Assembly: GCF_008704655.1 (NCBI RefSeq)
Contig: NZ_CP023688.1
Location: forward strand, 1,116,001-1,180,000
Direction of reading: 5' to 3'
DNA length: 64,000 nucleotides
Source: Streptomyces rimosus
GTDB lineage: Bacteria > Actinomycetota > Actinomycetes > Streptomycetales > Streptomycetaceae
Both the position numbers and the translations under genes were made by a program. The first letter of the stretch is position 1. The number at the start of each line of letters is the position of its first letter. Shown piece by piece: positions 48,060 to 57,147 of this stretch. The notes beneath the pieces are model-generated. The model did no database searches and had not been told where the DNA came from. It was given only the letters and a program-made list of their open reading frames with translations.

Positions 48060-48830
48060 ATGAGCACATCGCGGGGGCGGCGCGCGCTGCGCCGCTGGAT
48101 ACCGAACCAGCACGGCGCCTGGGCCATGCTGCTCGTACCGTTCCTGGCAGGCGCCCTGCTGGGTGGGTTCGTCGGCCGGCACGCCCTGCTGTTGCCCGCG
48201 TGGCTGCTGGCCTATTGCACGGCCTTCCACGGCCAGCAATACGTCCGGCTGCGCCGCCTTTCCCGTAATCCCCGTGCGCCGCGCCGGCATCTGGCGCCGC
48301 TGGCCGGATTCGGGGCGGCATTCGTTCTGTGTGCCGTACCGCTCGCCGTGGCGCATCCCTGGCTGTTGCTCGCCGCGTTGTGCGCGGCGCCTTTCTTCGC
48401 CGTGAATATCGTGTACGCGTACCGCAACGAGGAACGCGCCACGGTCAACGGAATCATCGCGGTGGTGCCCGCCTGCGGAATGCTGCTCGTCTCGGACCGG
48501 CTGGGCAGCGGCACGGTCGATTCGGGCGCGTGGACGGCCGCCGTGGCCTGTCTGCTGTATTTCACCGGGACCGTGCTCTACGTGAAGACGATGATCCGCG
48601 AGCGCGGGAGCGAGGCGTTCCGGGTGGCGTCGGCCGTCTATCACGGGCTCGCGGTGGTGGCCGCAGTGTCACTGGACCCGTGGCTGGCGGTCCCGTTCGT
48701 GGTGTTCCTGCTGCGGGCCGTGGCGATGCCGGGGCGGGGCGTACGGGTGGCGGTGGTCGGTGCCGTCGAGGTGCTGTGTTCGGTGCTGCTGCTGGCCTTC
48801 ATCGTGTGCGGCCATCTGTTTCCCTGCTGA
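48060..48830 (+). CDS. YwiC-like integral membrane protein
   Basis: 256 residues with the family start WIPNQHGAWAMLLVPFLAG and about eight hydrophobic helices; the conserved AYRNEERATVNG loop is present. YwiC-like proteins are of unknown function. The 3' end overlaps the convergent ABC ATPase gene by 32 bases, so transcripts of the two are antisense at their ends. Confidence 0.88.
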   Translation: MSTSRGRRALRRWIPNQHGAWAMLLVPFLAGALLGGFVGRHALLLPAWLLAYCTAFHGQQYVRLRRLSRNPRAPRRHLAPLAGFGAAFVLCAVPLAVAHPWLLLAALCAAPFFAVNIVYAYRNEERATVNGIIAVVPACGMLLVSDRLGSGTVDSGAWTAAVACLLYFTGTVLYVKTMIRERGSEAFRVASAVYHGLAVVAAVSLDPWLAVPFVVFLLRAVAMPGRGVRVAVVGAVEVLCSVLLLAFIVCGHLFPC

Positions 48831-49662
48831 GGTCCCGCGGCGCGGGCGAAGGCGCCTGCCGCGCCGGGGCGGTCTCCCCCGCCGTCAGGTCCCCCGCAGT
48901 CCGGCCCTTGGCGTGCCTGATCTGCGCGTAGACGTGAGCGCGCAGTTCGGCGAAGCGCGGGGCGGAGCGGGTGGTGATCTGGTCGCGGTCGGCCGGCAGG
49001 TCGACGGCGAGGTCCTCCTGGACGACGGTGGGCGCCGAGGACAGTACGACCACCCGCCGCCCCAGGTAGACCGCCTCGTCGATGTCGTGGGTGACCAGCA
49101 GCGTCGTCACCCCGAGCCGGCGCCACAGGGTGAGCAGCAGGTCCTCCAGCTCGGCGCGGGTCTGCGCGTCCACGGCGGCGAACGGCTCGTCCATCAGGAG
49201 CACCTGGGGCTCGTACGCGATGGCACGGGCGATGGCGACGCGCTGCTGCATGCCGCCGGACAACTGCCACGGGTGGGCCGCCGCGGCGTCGGCCAGGCCG
49301 ACGGCGGACAGCGCCCCTTCGACCAGTTCGCGGCGGCGCGGCGCGGGGACCTTCTTCTCGCGCAAGGGGAGTTCGACGTTCTTGCGCACCGTCATCCAGG
49401 GGAAGAGGCTGCGCCCGTACTCCTGGAAGACGACGGCCATGCCCGGGGGCGGGCCGGTGACGCGGCGGCCCGCGACGCGTACCTCGCCGGCCGTGGGGGA
49501 CAGCAGCCCGGCGACGCACTTGAGCAGGGTCGTCTTGCCGCATCCGGACGGCCCGACGACGCAGACGAGGTCGCCGTCGGCCACCTGAAAGTCGATCTTG
49601 CGCAGCGCCTCGACGCCGCCGCGCCCTTCGTACGTCTTGCCCAGACCGGTGATCTCAAGCAT
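48799..49662 (-). CDS. ABC transporter ATPase (nitrate/sulfonate/taurine type)
   Basis: 287 residues. Walker A GPSGCGKTT, Q-loop VVFQEYGRSLFPW, signature [15 protein letters not shown], Walker B LLMDEPFAAVDA, H-loop VTHDIDEAVYL; the short signature and D-loop match SsuB/TauB-type ATPases. Last gene of a four-gene operon; the ATG overlaps the preceding permease gene by 8 bases. The C-terminal ~30 residues are a polar tail that overlaps the YwiC-like gene. Confidence 0.93.
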   Translation of the reverse strand: MLEITGLGKTYEGRGGVEALRKIDFQVADGDLVCVVGPSGCGKTTLLKCVAGLLSPTAGEVRVAGRRVTGPPPGMAVVFQEYGRSLFPWMTVRKNVELPLREKKVPAPRRRELVEGALSAVGLADAAAAHPWQLSGGMQQRVAIARAIAYEPQVLLMDEPFAAVDAQTRAELEDLLLTLWRRLGVTTLLVTHDIDEAVYLGRRVVVLSSAPTVVQEDLAVDLPADRDQITTRSAPRFAELRAHVYAQIRHAKGRTAGDLTAGETAPARQAPSPAPRDLSRETDGRTR

Positions 49663-50503
49663 GCCGCCCCCGCTCCTCGCCGCGCGCCAAGTGCCAGGCC
49701 AGTATGCGGCGTTCGGCGGCCCGGAAGGCGAGCGAGAGGCCGAATCCGAGCAGTCCGAGGACGACGATGCCGCTCCACATCTCGGGGATGGCGAAGCCGC
49801 GCTGGAAGAGGACGACGGTGTGGCCGATGCCCGAGGTGCTGGCGAACATCTCCCCGATGACCATGAGGATGATGCCGATGGACAGGGCCTGCCGCAGGCC
49901 CGCCATGATCTGCGGGCTCGCCGCCGGCAGCACCAGGTGGCGCAGCCGGGCGGGCCCGCGCAGCCCGAAGCAGCGGCCGGTGTCGGCCAGCACCTCGTCC
50001 ACGGCGCGGACGCCCTCGACGGTGTTCAGCAGCACGGGCCAGACGCAGCCGGAGACGATGACCAGCACCTTCATCGTGGTGTCCAGGCCCGCGAGCAGCA
50101 TGATCAGGGGCACCAGGACCGGCGGCGGCACGGCGCGGAAGAACTCCAGTACGGGTTCGGCGGCGGCCCGCAGGGTGCGCGAGGAGCCGATGGCCACACC
50201 GAGGCCGACGCCGAGCAGCCCGGCCAGCGCGTAGCCCGTGAGCAGCCGCCCCACGCTGGGCAGCACGTCCTCGGTGATCCGGTCGGAGAACCACACCTCG
50301 GTGAAGGCGGTGGCGACCCGGCCGGGCGTCGGCAGGTAGAAGGTGGGCTCGGCCACGCTGTAGGCCCACCAGCCGAGGATCAGCAGGACGGGCAGGCCCA
50401 GGACGCGCAGCAGGCGCAGGGCCGTGCGCCTCAGCAGTCCCGTACGCCGCAGCGGCCCCGCGGGCCGCTTTCCCGCCGCGCTCACCGGGCCTGCCGGGCT
50501 CAC
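49655..50503 (-). CDS. ABC transporter permease (SsuC/TauC-like), second
   Basis: 282 residues, about six membrane helices; BPD-transporter loop GLRGPARLRHLVLPAASPQIMAGLRQ. GTG 50503 overlaps the stop of the other permease gene (GTGA). Two different permease genes in one operon suggest a heterodimeric channel, less common than the homodimer in this transporter class. Confidence 0.92.
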   Translation of the reverse strand: MSPAGPVSAAGKRPAGPLRRTGLLRRTALRLLRVLGLPVLLILGWWAYSVAEPTFYLPTPGRVATAFTEVWFSDRITEDVLPSVGRLLTGYALAGLLGVGLGVAIGSSRTLRAAAEPVLEFFRAVPPPVLVPLIMLLAGLDTTMKVLVIVSGCVWPVLLNTVEGVRAVDEVLADTGRCFGLRGPARLRHLVLPAASPQIMAGLRQALSIGIILMVIGEMFASTSGIGHTVVLFQRGFAIPEMWSGIVVLGLLGFGLSLAFRAAERRILAWHLARGEERGRHA

Positions 50504-51276
50504 CGCGCCACCTCGCCCCGTACGGACGGGTGCCAGGCCAGCACCCGGCGCTCCACCGCGCGCACCACCGCGTTCACGGCGACCCCGACCAGCCCGGCCA
50601 GCACGATCAGCGCGTACACCTCGGTGACCGCGCCGCCGGACTGGGCGAGCTGGATGCGCAGCCCGAGCCCGGGACTGCCGATGACCAGTTCGGCGGTGAC
50701 GGCGAGGATGAACGCCACCGCCGCGGCCAGCCGTACGCCCGTCATCACGTACGGCAGGGCCGTCGGCCACACCAGGTGGCGCAGGTGGGCCCAGCGGCCC
50801 AGGCGGTAGCTGCGGGCGGTCTCCCGGGCGACCGGGTCCACGTCGGCCACGCCGTACAGCACCTGGATGAGCACCTGCCAGAAGGAGGCGTAGACCACCA
50901 GGAGCAGGGTGGAGCCGGTCTCGGCGCCGAAGAGCAGGGTGGCCAGCGGGATCAGCGCCACGGACGGGATGGGGCGCAGGAACTCGATGGTGGAGGCGGT
51001 GGCCGCGCGCAGCCCGGGTACGGCGTCGATGAGCACGCCGAGGGCGACGGCCAGGCAGCAGGCGAGGGCGAGCCCGATGGCCCAGGACCGCAGGGTCTCG
51101 CCGAGCGCCGTCCACAGGGCCGCGTCGCCCAGTTCGGTGACCAGGCGGCGCACGATGGCGGTGGCCGGCGGCAGGTGGCGCGGGTCGATCAGGCCGAGCC
51201 GGGGCACCGCCTCGGCGACGGCGAAGAGGCACGCCAGGCCCAGCAGCCCGAGCCCGGCGGCGCGCGGCGTGCTCAT
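50500..51276 (-). CDS. ABC transporter permease (SsuC/TauC-like), first
   Basis: 258 residues from ATG 51276; GTG 51309, overlapping the binding-protein stop as GTGA, is an equally possible start adding 11 basic residues. About six membrane helices and the loop SYRLGRWAHLRHLVWPTALPYVMTGVR. Pairs with the second permease encoded downstream. Confidence 0.92.
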   Translation of the reverse strand: MSTPRAAGLGLLGLACLFAVAEAVPRLGLIDPRHLPPATAIVRRLVTELGDAALWTALGETLRSWAIGLALACCLAVALGVLIDAVPGLRAATASTIEFLRPIPSVALIPLATLLFGAETGSTLLLVVYASFWQVLIQVLYGVADVDPVARETARSYRLGRWAHLRHLVWPTALPYVMTGVRLAAAVAFILAVTAELVIGSPGLGLRIQLAQSGGAVTEVYALIVLAGLVGVAVNAVVRAVERRVLAWHPSVRGEVAR

Positions 51277-51305
51277 CGGCGCCCCGGCGCGCGCCGTGCG
51301 TCGGG

Positions 51306-52268
51306 TCACGGCAGCAGTGCGCCGACGTCGGCGGGCCGCTTGAGGACACCGTCCTTGCGGGCCAGGTCGGCGACGGCCTGCACGGAGGCGCGGTTGATCT
51401 CGGTGGGCCACTTCGGCAGCACGATGCGGTGGATGACCGAGGGCGGGATCTTGGTGTATGTGCCGAGTTCCTCGCGTACCGCTTCGGGGTGGGTACGGGC
51501 GTAGGCCAGCGCCTGGTTGATGGCGGTCGTGAAGCGTTTGACCAGGCCCGGGTTTTCGCGGAGCAGTTTCTCGCTGGTGAAGTACATGGCGACGGTGAGG
51601 TTGTCGACGGCCTCGGCGAAGGGCCAGCACACGGCCCGGGCGCCCTGGTCGACGGTCTGGGTCTGGAACGGCTCCACGGTCCAGACGGCGTCCACCCGGC
51701 CGGCGGCGAGCGCGGCGGCCATGTCGGGCAGCGGGATCTCGGTGAAGCGCAGTTTCCCGGGGTCGCCGCCGGCCTTGCGCACCGCGGCCCGGATGGTGGT
51801 GTCGCCGATGTTCTGGAGCTGGTTGACGGCGATGTTGTGGCCGGGCAGGTCCTTGGCGGACCGGATGGAGCTGTCCTTCGGTACGAGGATGGCGCTGTAG
51901 TCCTTGCCGGGCCCGGCCTGCCCGGTGGAGGACACCCCGTTGGCCACGGCCTTCAGGGGAAGCCCCTGCTCCCGGGCGGTGAGCAGGGTGGTGGTGTTGC
52001 TGAAGCCGAAGTCGAACTGGCCGCTGACGACGCCGGGGGCACTGTTCGCGCCGCCCTGGACGGGGGTGATCTTCGCCGAGATGCCGTTCTTGGCGAAGAA
52101 GCCGTGCGACACCGCGAGGTGGACCGGGGCGGTGTCGACGATGGAGAGCGCGCCGATCTCGATGCTGTCCGGCCCGTCGCCGCCCGACTTGGCACCGTCG
52201 TTCCCGCACGCCGTGAGAGAGAGGAGGAGTACTGCTGTCGCCGCCACGGCGGCCCGTAAGCGATACAC
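51306..52268 (-). CDS. ABC transporter substrate-binding lipoprotein (nitrate/sulfonate type)
   Basis: 320 residues from GTG 52268. Lipoprotein signal with lipobox LTAC near residue 18, then an NMT1/SsuA-like domain: SIVDTAPVHLAVSHGFFAKNG, GFSNTTTLLTAREQGLPLKAV, AAALAAGRVDAVWTVEPFQTQT. Codon 4 is TTA, so translation should require bldA tRNA, i.e. late or developmental expression. Ligand may be an aliphatic sulfonate, nitrate or a thiamine precursor analogue. A pair of direct repeats lies 41-81 bases upstream. Confidence 0.9.
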   Translation of the reverse strand: MYRLRAAVAATAVLLLSLTACGNDGAKSGGDGPDSIEIGALSIVDTAPVHLAVSHGFFAKNGISAKITPVQGGANSAPGVVSGQFDFGFSNTTTLLTAREQGLPLKAVANGVSSTGQAGPGKDYSAILVPKDSSIRSAKDLPGHNIAVNQLQNIGDTTIRAAVRKAGGDPGKLRFTEIPLPDMAAALAAGRVDAVWTVEPFQTQTVDQGARAVCWPFAEAVDNLTVAMYFTSEKLLRENPGLVKRFTTAINQALAYARTHPEAVREELGTYTKIPPSVIHRIVLPKWPTEINRASVQAVADLARKDGVLKRPADVGALLP

Positions 52269-52308
52269 GCGGGAACCGTAGGGGCGGGCGGGGTCGTCGT
52301 CAACGGTG

Positions 52309-52349
52309 CGGGAACAACAGGACGCATGGGGTACGGGAACAACCGGACG
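52309..52349. repeat. Pair of 16-bp direct repeats in a divergent promoter region
   Basis: CGGGAACAACAGGACG (52309-52324) and the same with one change (52334-52349), 25 bases apart, between the binding-protein gene and the L,D-transpeptidase gene. Spacing of about 2.4 turns of the helix suits a tandem-binding regulator. The rest of 52269-52557 has no recognisable gene. Confidence 0.5.
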
Positions 52350-52557
52350 AACGACGGCACGGCGGACGGGCAGCGGACGGGAGGCACAGGCGGGCACACG
52401 GCGAAGACGCAGGACACCACCACGCCACCGCGCGGACACGCCGCGCGCCGGTGGCGCAATCGTGTCATGGATCACGTCACGCAGCGCAACGCGACAGAGA
52501 TCGTTCGCGTCTTAGCGGCCGACACCCGCCGGACACCGCTCTCCGAAAGCTCCCCCC

Positions 52558-53769
52558 ATGAGTCCTGCCCCCACTCCGCACCGCCACCGGCCGCAGCGCG
52601 CCGCGCGGGCCGCGCTGGCGCTGGCGCCGCTGCTCGGCACCGTCGTGCTGTCCGCCTGCGGAGGCCCCGCGGCGTCCGCGTCCAGGGGCGCTCCGGTACG
52701 GGTGACGCTGGGCGCGGCGAACGGCACGAAGACCGTGCAGGCGGGCGACAAACTCCAGGTCAGCGCGGCCGGCGGCAATCTGACCAAGGTGGTCGTGACC
52801 GATCCGAAGGGCCGTCGGCTGCCCGGCGGGCTCGGCGACGGCGGCCGGGTGTGGACCTCCCACGAGCCGACCACGCCGGACACCAAGTACTCCGTCGCGG
52901 CCGAGGCGCGTAACGCCCAGGGCGGAACGAACGAGGTCAAGGAGTCGCTGACCACCGCGAAGGCGGACAAACTCAACAAGGTCGTGCTCAGCCCCGGCTC
53001 GCAGGGCGCCGTCGTGGGGATCGCCCAGCCGGTCTCGATCACCTTCGACTTCCCGGTGACCGACCGGGCCGCCGTGGAGAAGCACCTGAAGGTCACCACC
53101 GACAACGGCACACCCGGCGCGTGGGGCTGGGTCAAGGACTGGTCCGGCAAGGACCGGGTGGACTGGCGCCCGAAGGAGTACTGGAAGCCGGGCACCAAGG
53201 TGGGGCTGCGCGCCGACCTGAACGGCGTGGACTCCGGCGGCGGCCGGTATTTCGCCAAGGACTACGACCTGAACTTCACCATCGGCGCCGGCCATGTGGT
53301 CAAGGTGGATCTGGACAACAAGCACCTGACGTTCACCGAGAACGGAAAGGAGGTGAAGGACATGCCTTTCTCCGCCGGGCGGCCGGACGCACAGCACTCC
53401 ACCTGGACGGGCGTCTTCCCGCTCATGGCGAAGGAGGGCACGATCAACATGAACTCCGAAACCGTGGGACTGGGCGACGCGTACGACAAGATGGTCCGCG
53501 ACTCCATGAAGCTCACCGACTCCGGGACGTACGCGCACGCCGCGCCGTGGAACGCCGGCAAGGTGGGCCGGGTCAACGACAGTTCCGGCTGCATCGGGCT
53601 GACCGACGCCGACGCCGACTGGCTCTACGCCAGGGTTCGCGTCGGCGACCCGTTCGAGGTCACCGGTTCCTCCGTACGGGGGAGGGCGGCCGACAACAAC
53701 GGTCTCGGGGACTGGATGGTCGACTGGTCCCAGTGGCAGAAGAAGAGCGCCCTCCCATCGAGCAGCTGA
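52558..53769 (+). CDS. L,D-transpeptidase lipoprotein
   Basis: 403 residues. Lipobox LSAC near residue 34, two Ig-like domains (VRVTLGAANGTKTV..., NKVVLSPGSQGAVVGIAQPVSITFDF), then the YkuD catalytic domain with HAAPWNAG, and the catalytic Cys in NDSSGCIGL. The usual SHGC reads SSGC, lacking the second His. Cross-links peptidoglycan 3-3 and may sense beta-lactam stress. The ribosome site is weak. Confidence 0.9.
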   Translation: MSPAPTPHRHRPQRAARAALALAPLLGTVVLSACGGPAASASRGAPVRVTLGAANGTKTVQAGDKLQVSAAGGNLTKVVVTDPKGRRLPGGLGDGGRVWTSHEPTTPDTKYSVAAEARNAQGGTNEVKESLTTAKADKLNKVVLSPGSQGAVVGIAQPVSITFDFPVTDRAAVEKHLKVTTDNGTPGAWGWVKDWSGKDRVDWRPKEYWKPGTKVGLRADLNGVDSGGGRYFAKDYDLNFTIGAGHVVKVDLDNKHLTFTENGKEVKDMPFSAGRPDAQHSTWTGVFPLMAKEGTINMNSETVGLGDAYDKMVRDSMKLTDSGTYAHAAPWNAGKVGRVNDSSGCIGLTDADADWLYARVRVGDPFEVTGSSVRGRAADNNGLGDWMVDWSQWQKKSALPSSS

Positions 53770-53795
53770 CCCCCTACAGAGCCTAATGTGACGGA

Positions 53796-56700
53796 ATGAG
53801 CACCGTGCAGGACCAGGACCAAATAACGGCGTGGGCACGCTTCAGTCGCCGCGTGCCCAACGGCTTCGCCATTTTCTTCAGCCTCCTAGGGCTGTTCTGC
53901 GCCGTCACGGCGCTGATCGGGCCGCTGCGGCGCGGCCTGAAACCGGTCATCTACTGGCTGGACACCCTGACCATCGTCGTCGAGCCGAACCTCGCGTACG
54001 CGGTCTTCCTCTTCCTGCTGGCCGCGGCCATGACCGCGCGCAAACGGGTGGCCCTGTGGTTCGCCGTCGTCTACATGGTGCTGGTGACGCTGACCGACGC
54101 GCTCCTCGTGATCGACGGCTTCCCGGAGTACTACTTCTCCCTGGTGCTGTGCTCGGCCGCGCTGGTCCTGCTGCTGGTCGCGCACCGCGAGTTCTACGCG
54201 GTGACCCGCCGCGGCGCGTTCTGGCGCGCCGCGGGCGTGCTGGTCGCGGGCCTCGTGGTGTCGATCCTCATCGGCTGGGGCCTGGTCTCGCTCTTCCCGG
54301 GCAGCCTGGAGCGCGGCGCCGGCAACCGGCTGCTGTGGGCGGCCGACCGGGTCTGCGGCGGCACGCTCAGCAACCACCAGTTCCACGGGCACCCGCCGCA
54401 CTGGATCATCTTCCTGCTCGGGCTGCTGGGCGCGCTGGCGCTGCTGAACGCGGCCCTGACGCTCTTCCGGTCGCAGCGCATGGAGGCCGCGCTGCACGGT
54501 GACGAGGAGACCCGTATCCGGGCGCTGCTGGCCCGCTACGGCGGCCGGGACTCGCTCGGCTACTTCGCCACCCGCCGCGACAAGGCCGTGGTCTTCTCCC
54601 CCAGCGGCAAGGCCGCCGTCACCTACCGTGTGGAGGTCGGCGTCTGCCTGGCCAGCGGTGACCCGGTCGGCGACCGCGAGGCATGGGGCCCGGCCATCGA
54701 GGAGTGGCTCAAGGTCGCCGGGCGCTACGGCTGGCAGCCGGCCGTCATGGGCGCCAGCGAGGACGGCGCGAAGGCGTTCGCGCGAAGCGGCCTGAGCGCG
54801 CTGCAGCTCGGTGACGAGGCGATTCTGCACGTCAAGGAGTTCGACCTGGACGGCCGCGAGATGCGGGTGACCCGTCAGGCGGTCAACCGTGTCGAGCGCA
54901 CCGGCGCCACCTTCCGGGTGCGCCGCCACTCCGAGCTGTCCGACGCGGAGATGCAGGAGGTCATCCACCGGGCCGACGCGTGGCGCGACACCGAGACCGA
55001 GCGCGGCTTCTCGATGGCGCTGGACCGGCTCGGCGACCCCGAGGACGGCGACTGCCTGCTGGCCGAGGCGTTCGACGGCGACGGCAACATGATGGCGCTG
55101 CTGTCGTTCGTGCCGTGGGGCAAGGACGGCATCTCGCTGGACGTGATGCGCCGGGACCGCAGCGCCCCGAACGGCGTGATGGAGTACATGGTCGCGCAGC
55201 TGTGCGCGCACGCCGGCGCGCTCGGCGTGCGCCGTATCTCGCTGAACTTCGCGGTCTTCCGGTCCGCCTTCGAGGAGGGCGCGCGCATCGGCGCGGGGCC
55301 GATCCTGAAGGTCTGGCGCAAGCTGCTGCTGTTCTTCTCCAAGTGGTGGCAGCTCGAAGCGCTGTACCGCTCCAACGCGAAGTACGCCCCCGAGTGGTAC
55401 CCGCGTTTCCTGTGCTACGCGGACACCGGCGCCCTGGCCCGTATCGGCCTGGCCTCCGGTATCGCCGAGGGCTTCGTGGCGGTGCCGAGCCTGGGCAAGC
55501 TGTGGGGCAAGGGCCGCAAGAAGCGGGTGCTGACCCCGGCGACCACCGCCCACCTGCCGTCGCTGGACGAGCTGGGCCTGGTCGAGCAGCCCCCGGCGAC
55601 CGAGGAGGAGCTGCGCGAGCGGGAGCTGGCGGCGCTGCCGGAGCAGGTCCGCGTGCGGCACCGCAAGCTGGAGCGGCTGCGCGAGGAGGGCGTCGACCCG
55701 TACCCGGTCGGTGTGCAGCGCACCCACACGCTCGGCGACGTCCGCGACGAGCACCCGGATCTGGAGTCCGGTACGCGTACGGGCAAGGTCGTGCGGATCG
55801 CCGGCCGGGTGCTGCTCACCCGTGACCACGGCGGTGTGCTGTTCGCCGTGCTGCGCGACTGGTCGGGCGACCTCCAGGTGGCACTGACACGTGAGGGCAC
55901 CGGCGCGGACGAGCTGGAGCGGTTCGGCTCGGACATCGACCTGGGCGACCACATCGAGGCCGAGGGCGAGGTCGGCGCGAGCGACCGCGGCGAGCTGACG
56001 GTCTTCGTGACCCACTGGCGGCTGACGGCCAAGTGCCTGCGCCCGCTGCCGGACAAGCGGCGCGGTCTGTCCGACCCGGAGGCCAAGGTCCGCCAGCGCT
56101 ACGTGGACCTGGTCGTCTCGCCGGACTCGCGGGACAACCTGCGGGCCCGCAGCACCGCGGTGCAGGCGCTGCGCCAGGGTCTGATCGAGCGCGGCTACCT
56201 GGAGGTCGAGACGCCGATGCTCCAGCAGATCCACGGCGGCGCCAACGCGCGCCCGTTCCAGACCCACATCAACGCCTACGACCTCGATCTGTACCTGCGT
56301 ATCGCCCCCGAGCTGTATCTGAAGCGGCTGTGTGTGGGCGGTATGGAGAAGGTCTTCGAGATGGGGCGCACGTTCCGCAACGAGGGCATCTCCTACAAAC
56401 ACAACCCCGAGTTCACGATGCTGGAGGCGTACCAGGCGTTCGCCGACTACGACGTGATGCTCGACCTGACGCGGGAGCTGATCCAGGGGGCGGCGGTCGC
56501 CGCGTTCGGCAGCGCCACCGCCCGCAAGGCCGACGCGAACGGCAAGCTCGTCGAGCACGACATCTCGGGCATCTGGCCGGTCAAGACGGTGTACGGCGCG
56601 ATCTCCGAGGCCCTGGGCGAGGAGGTCGACGCGGACACCAACCCGGACGTGCTGCGCCGGCTGTGCGGGCGTTCCGGGGTGCCGGTGAAGCCGGAGATGG

Positions 56701-57113
56701 GCCGCGGTGACGTCGTCCTGGAGATGTACGAGCGGCTGGTCGAGGAGAAGACCACGCTGCCCACCTTCTACAAGGACTTCCCCACCGATGTCTCGCCGCT
56801 GACCCGCCAGCACCGCAAGGACCCGCGGGTCGCGGAGCGCTGGGACCTGGTGGCGTTCGGTACGGAGCTGGGCACCGCCTACTCGGAGCTGACCGACCCG
56901 GTCGAGCAGCGGCGCCGGCTGACCGCCCAGTCGCTGCTGGCGGCGGGCGGCGACCCGGAGGCCATGGAGCTGGACGAGGACTTCCTCCAGGCCCTGGAGT
57001 ACGCGATGCCGCCGACCGGTGGTCTGGGCATCGGCGTGGACCGGCTGGTCATGTTCCTCACCGGTCTGTCGATCCGCGAGACGCTGCCGTTCCCGCTGGT
57101 GCGGCGCCGGTAG
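53796..57113 (+). CDS. lysX: LysX: lysyl-phosphatidylglycerol synthase fused to lysyl-tRNA synthetase
   Basis: 1105 residues. Residues 20-230 hold about six membrane helices; 240-570 are the DUF2156/MprF transferase domain ([27 protein letters not shown]..., [10 protein letters not shown]). About 650-770 is the OB-fold anticodon-binding domain ([20 protein letters not shown]) and 780-1105 the class II lysyl-tRNA synthetase core: motif 2 [21 protein letters not shown] and motif 3 [15 protein letters not shown]. The enzyme charges tRNA with lysine and passes it to phosphatidylglycerol, changing membrane charge and cationic-peptide resistance. Its terminator was split by an IS. Confidence 0.95.
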   Translation: MSTVQDQDQITAWARFSRRVPNGFAIFFSLLGLFCAVTALIGPLRRGLKPVIYWLDTLTIVVEPNLAYAVFLFLLAAAMTARKRVALWFAVVYMVLVTLTDALLVIDGFPEYYFSLVLCSAALVLLLVAHREFYAVTRRGAFWRAAGVLVAGLVVSILIGWGLVSLFPGSLERGAGNRLLWAADRVCGGTLSNHQFHGHPPHWIIFLLGLLGALALLNAALTLFRSQRMEAALHGDEETRIRALLARYGGRDSLGYFATRRDKAVVFSPSGKAAVTYRVEVGVCLASGDPVGDREAWGPAIEEWLKVAGRYGWQPAVMGASEDGAKAFARSGLSALQLGDEAILHVKEFDLDGREMRVTRQAVNRVERTGATFRVRRHSELSDAEMQEVIHRADAWRDTETERGFSMALDRLGDPEDGDCLLAEAFDGDGNMMALLSFVPWGKDGISLDVMRRDRSAPNGVMEYMVAQLCAHAGALGVRRISLNFAVFRSAFEEGARIGAGPILKVWRKLLLFFSKWWQLEALYRSNAKYAPEWYPRFLCYADTGALARIGLASGIAEGFVAVPSLGKLWGKGRKKRVLTPATTAHLPSLDELGLVEQPPATEEELRERELAALPEQVRVRHRKLERLREEGVDPYPVGVQRTHTLGDVRDEHPDLESGTRTGKVVRIAGRVLLTRDHGGVLFAVLRDWSGDLQVALTREGTGADELERFGSDIDLGDHIEAEGEVGASDRGELTVFVTHWRLTAKCLRPLPDKRRGLSDPEAKVRQRYVDLVVSPDSRDNLRARSTAVQALRQGLIERGYLEVETPMLQQIHGGANARPFQTHINAYDLDLYLRIAPELYLKRLCVGGMEKVFEMGRTFRNEGISYKHNPEFTMLEAYQAFADYDVMLDLTRELIQGAAVAAFGSATARKADANGKLVEHDISGIWPVKTVYGAISEALGEEVDADTNPDVLRRLCGRSGVPVKPEMGRGDVVLEMYERLVEEKTTLPTFYKDFPTDVSPLTRQHRKDPRVAERWDLVAFGTELGTAYSELTDPVEQRRRLTAQSLLAAGGDPEAMELDEDFLQALEYAMPPTGGLGIGVDRLVMFLTGLSIRETLPFPLVRRR

Positions 57114-57147
57114 GCACGCTGACACCGACGGAGGGCCGTCCCCTGGT

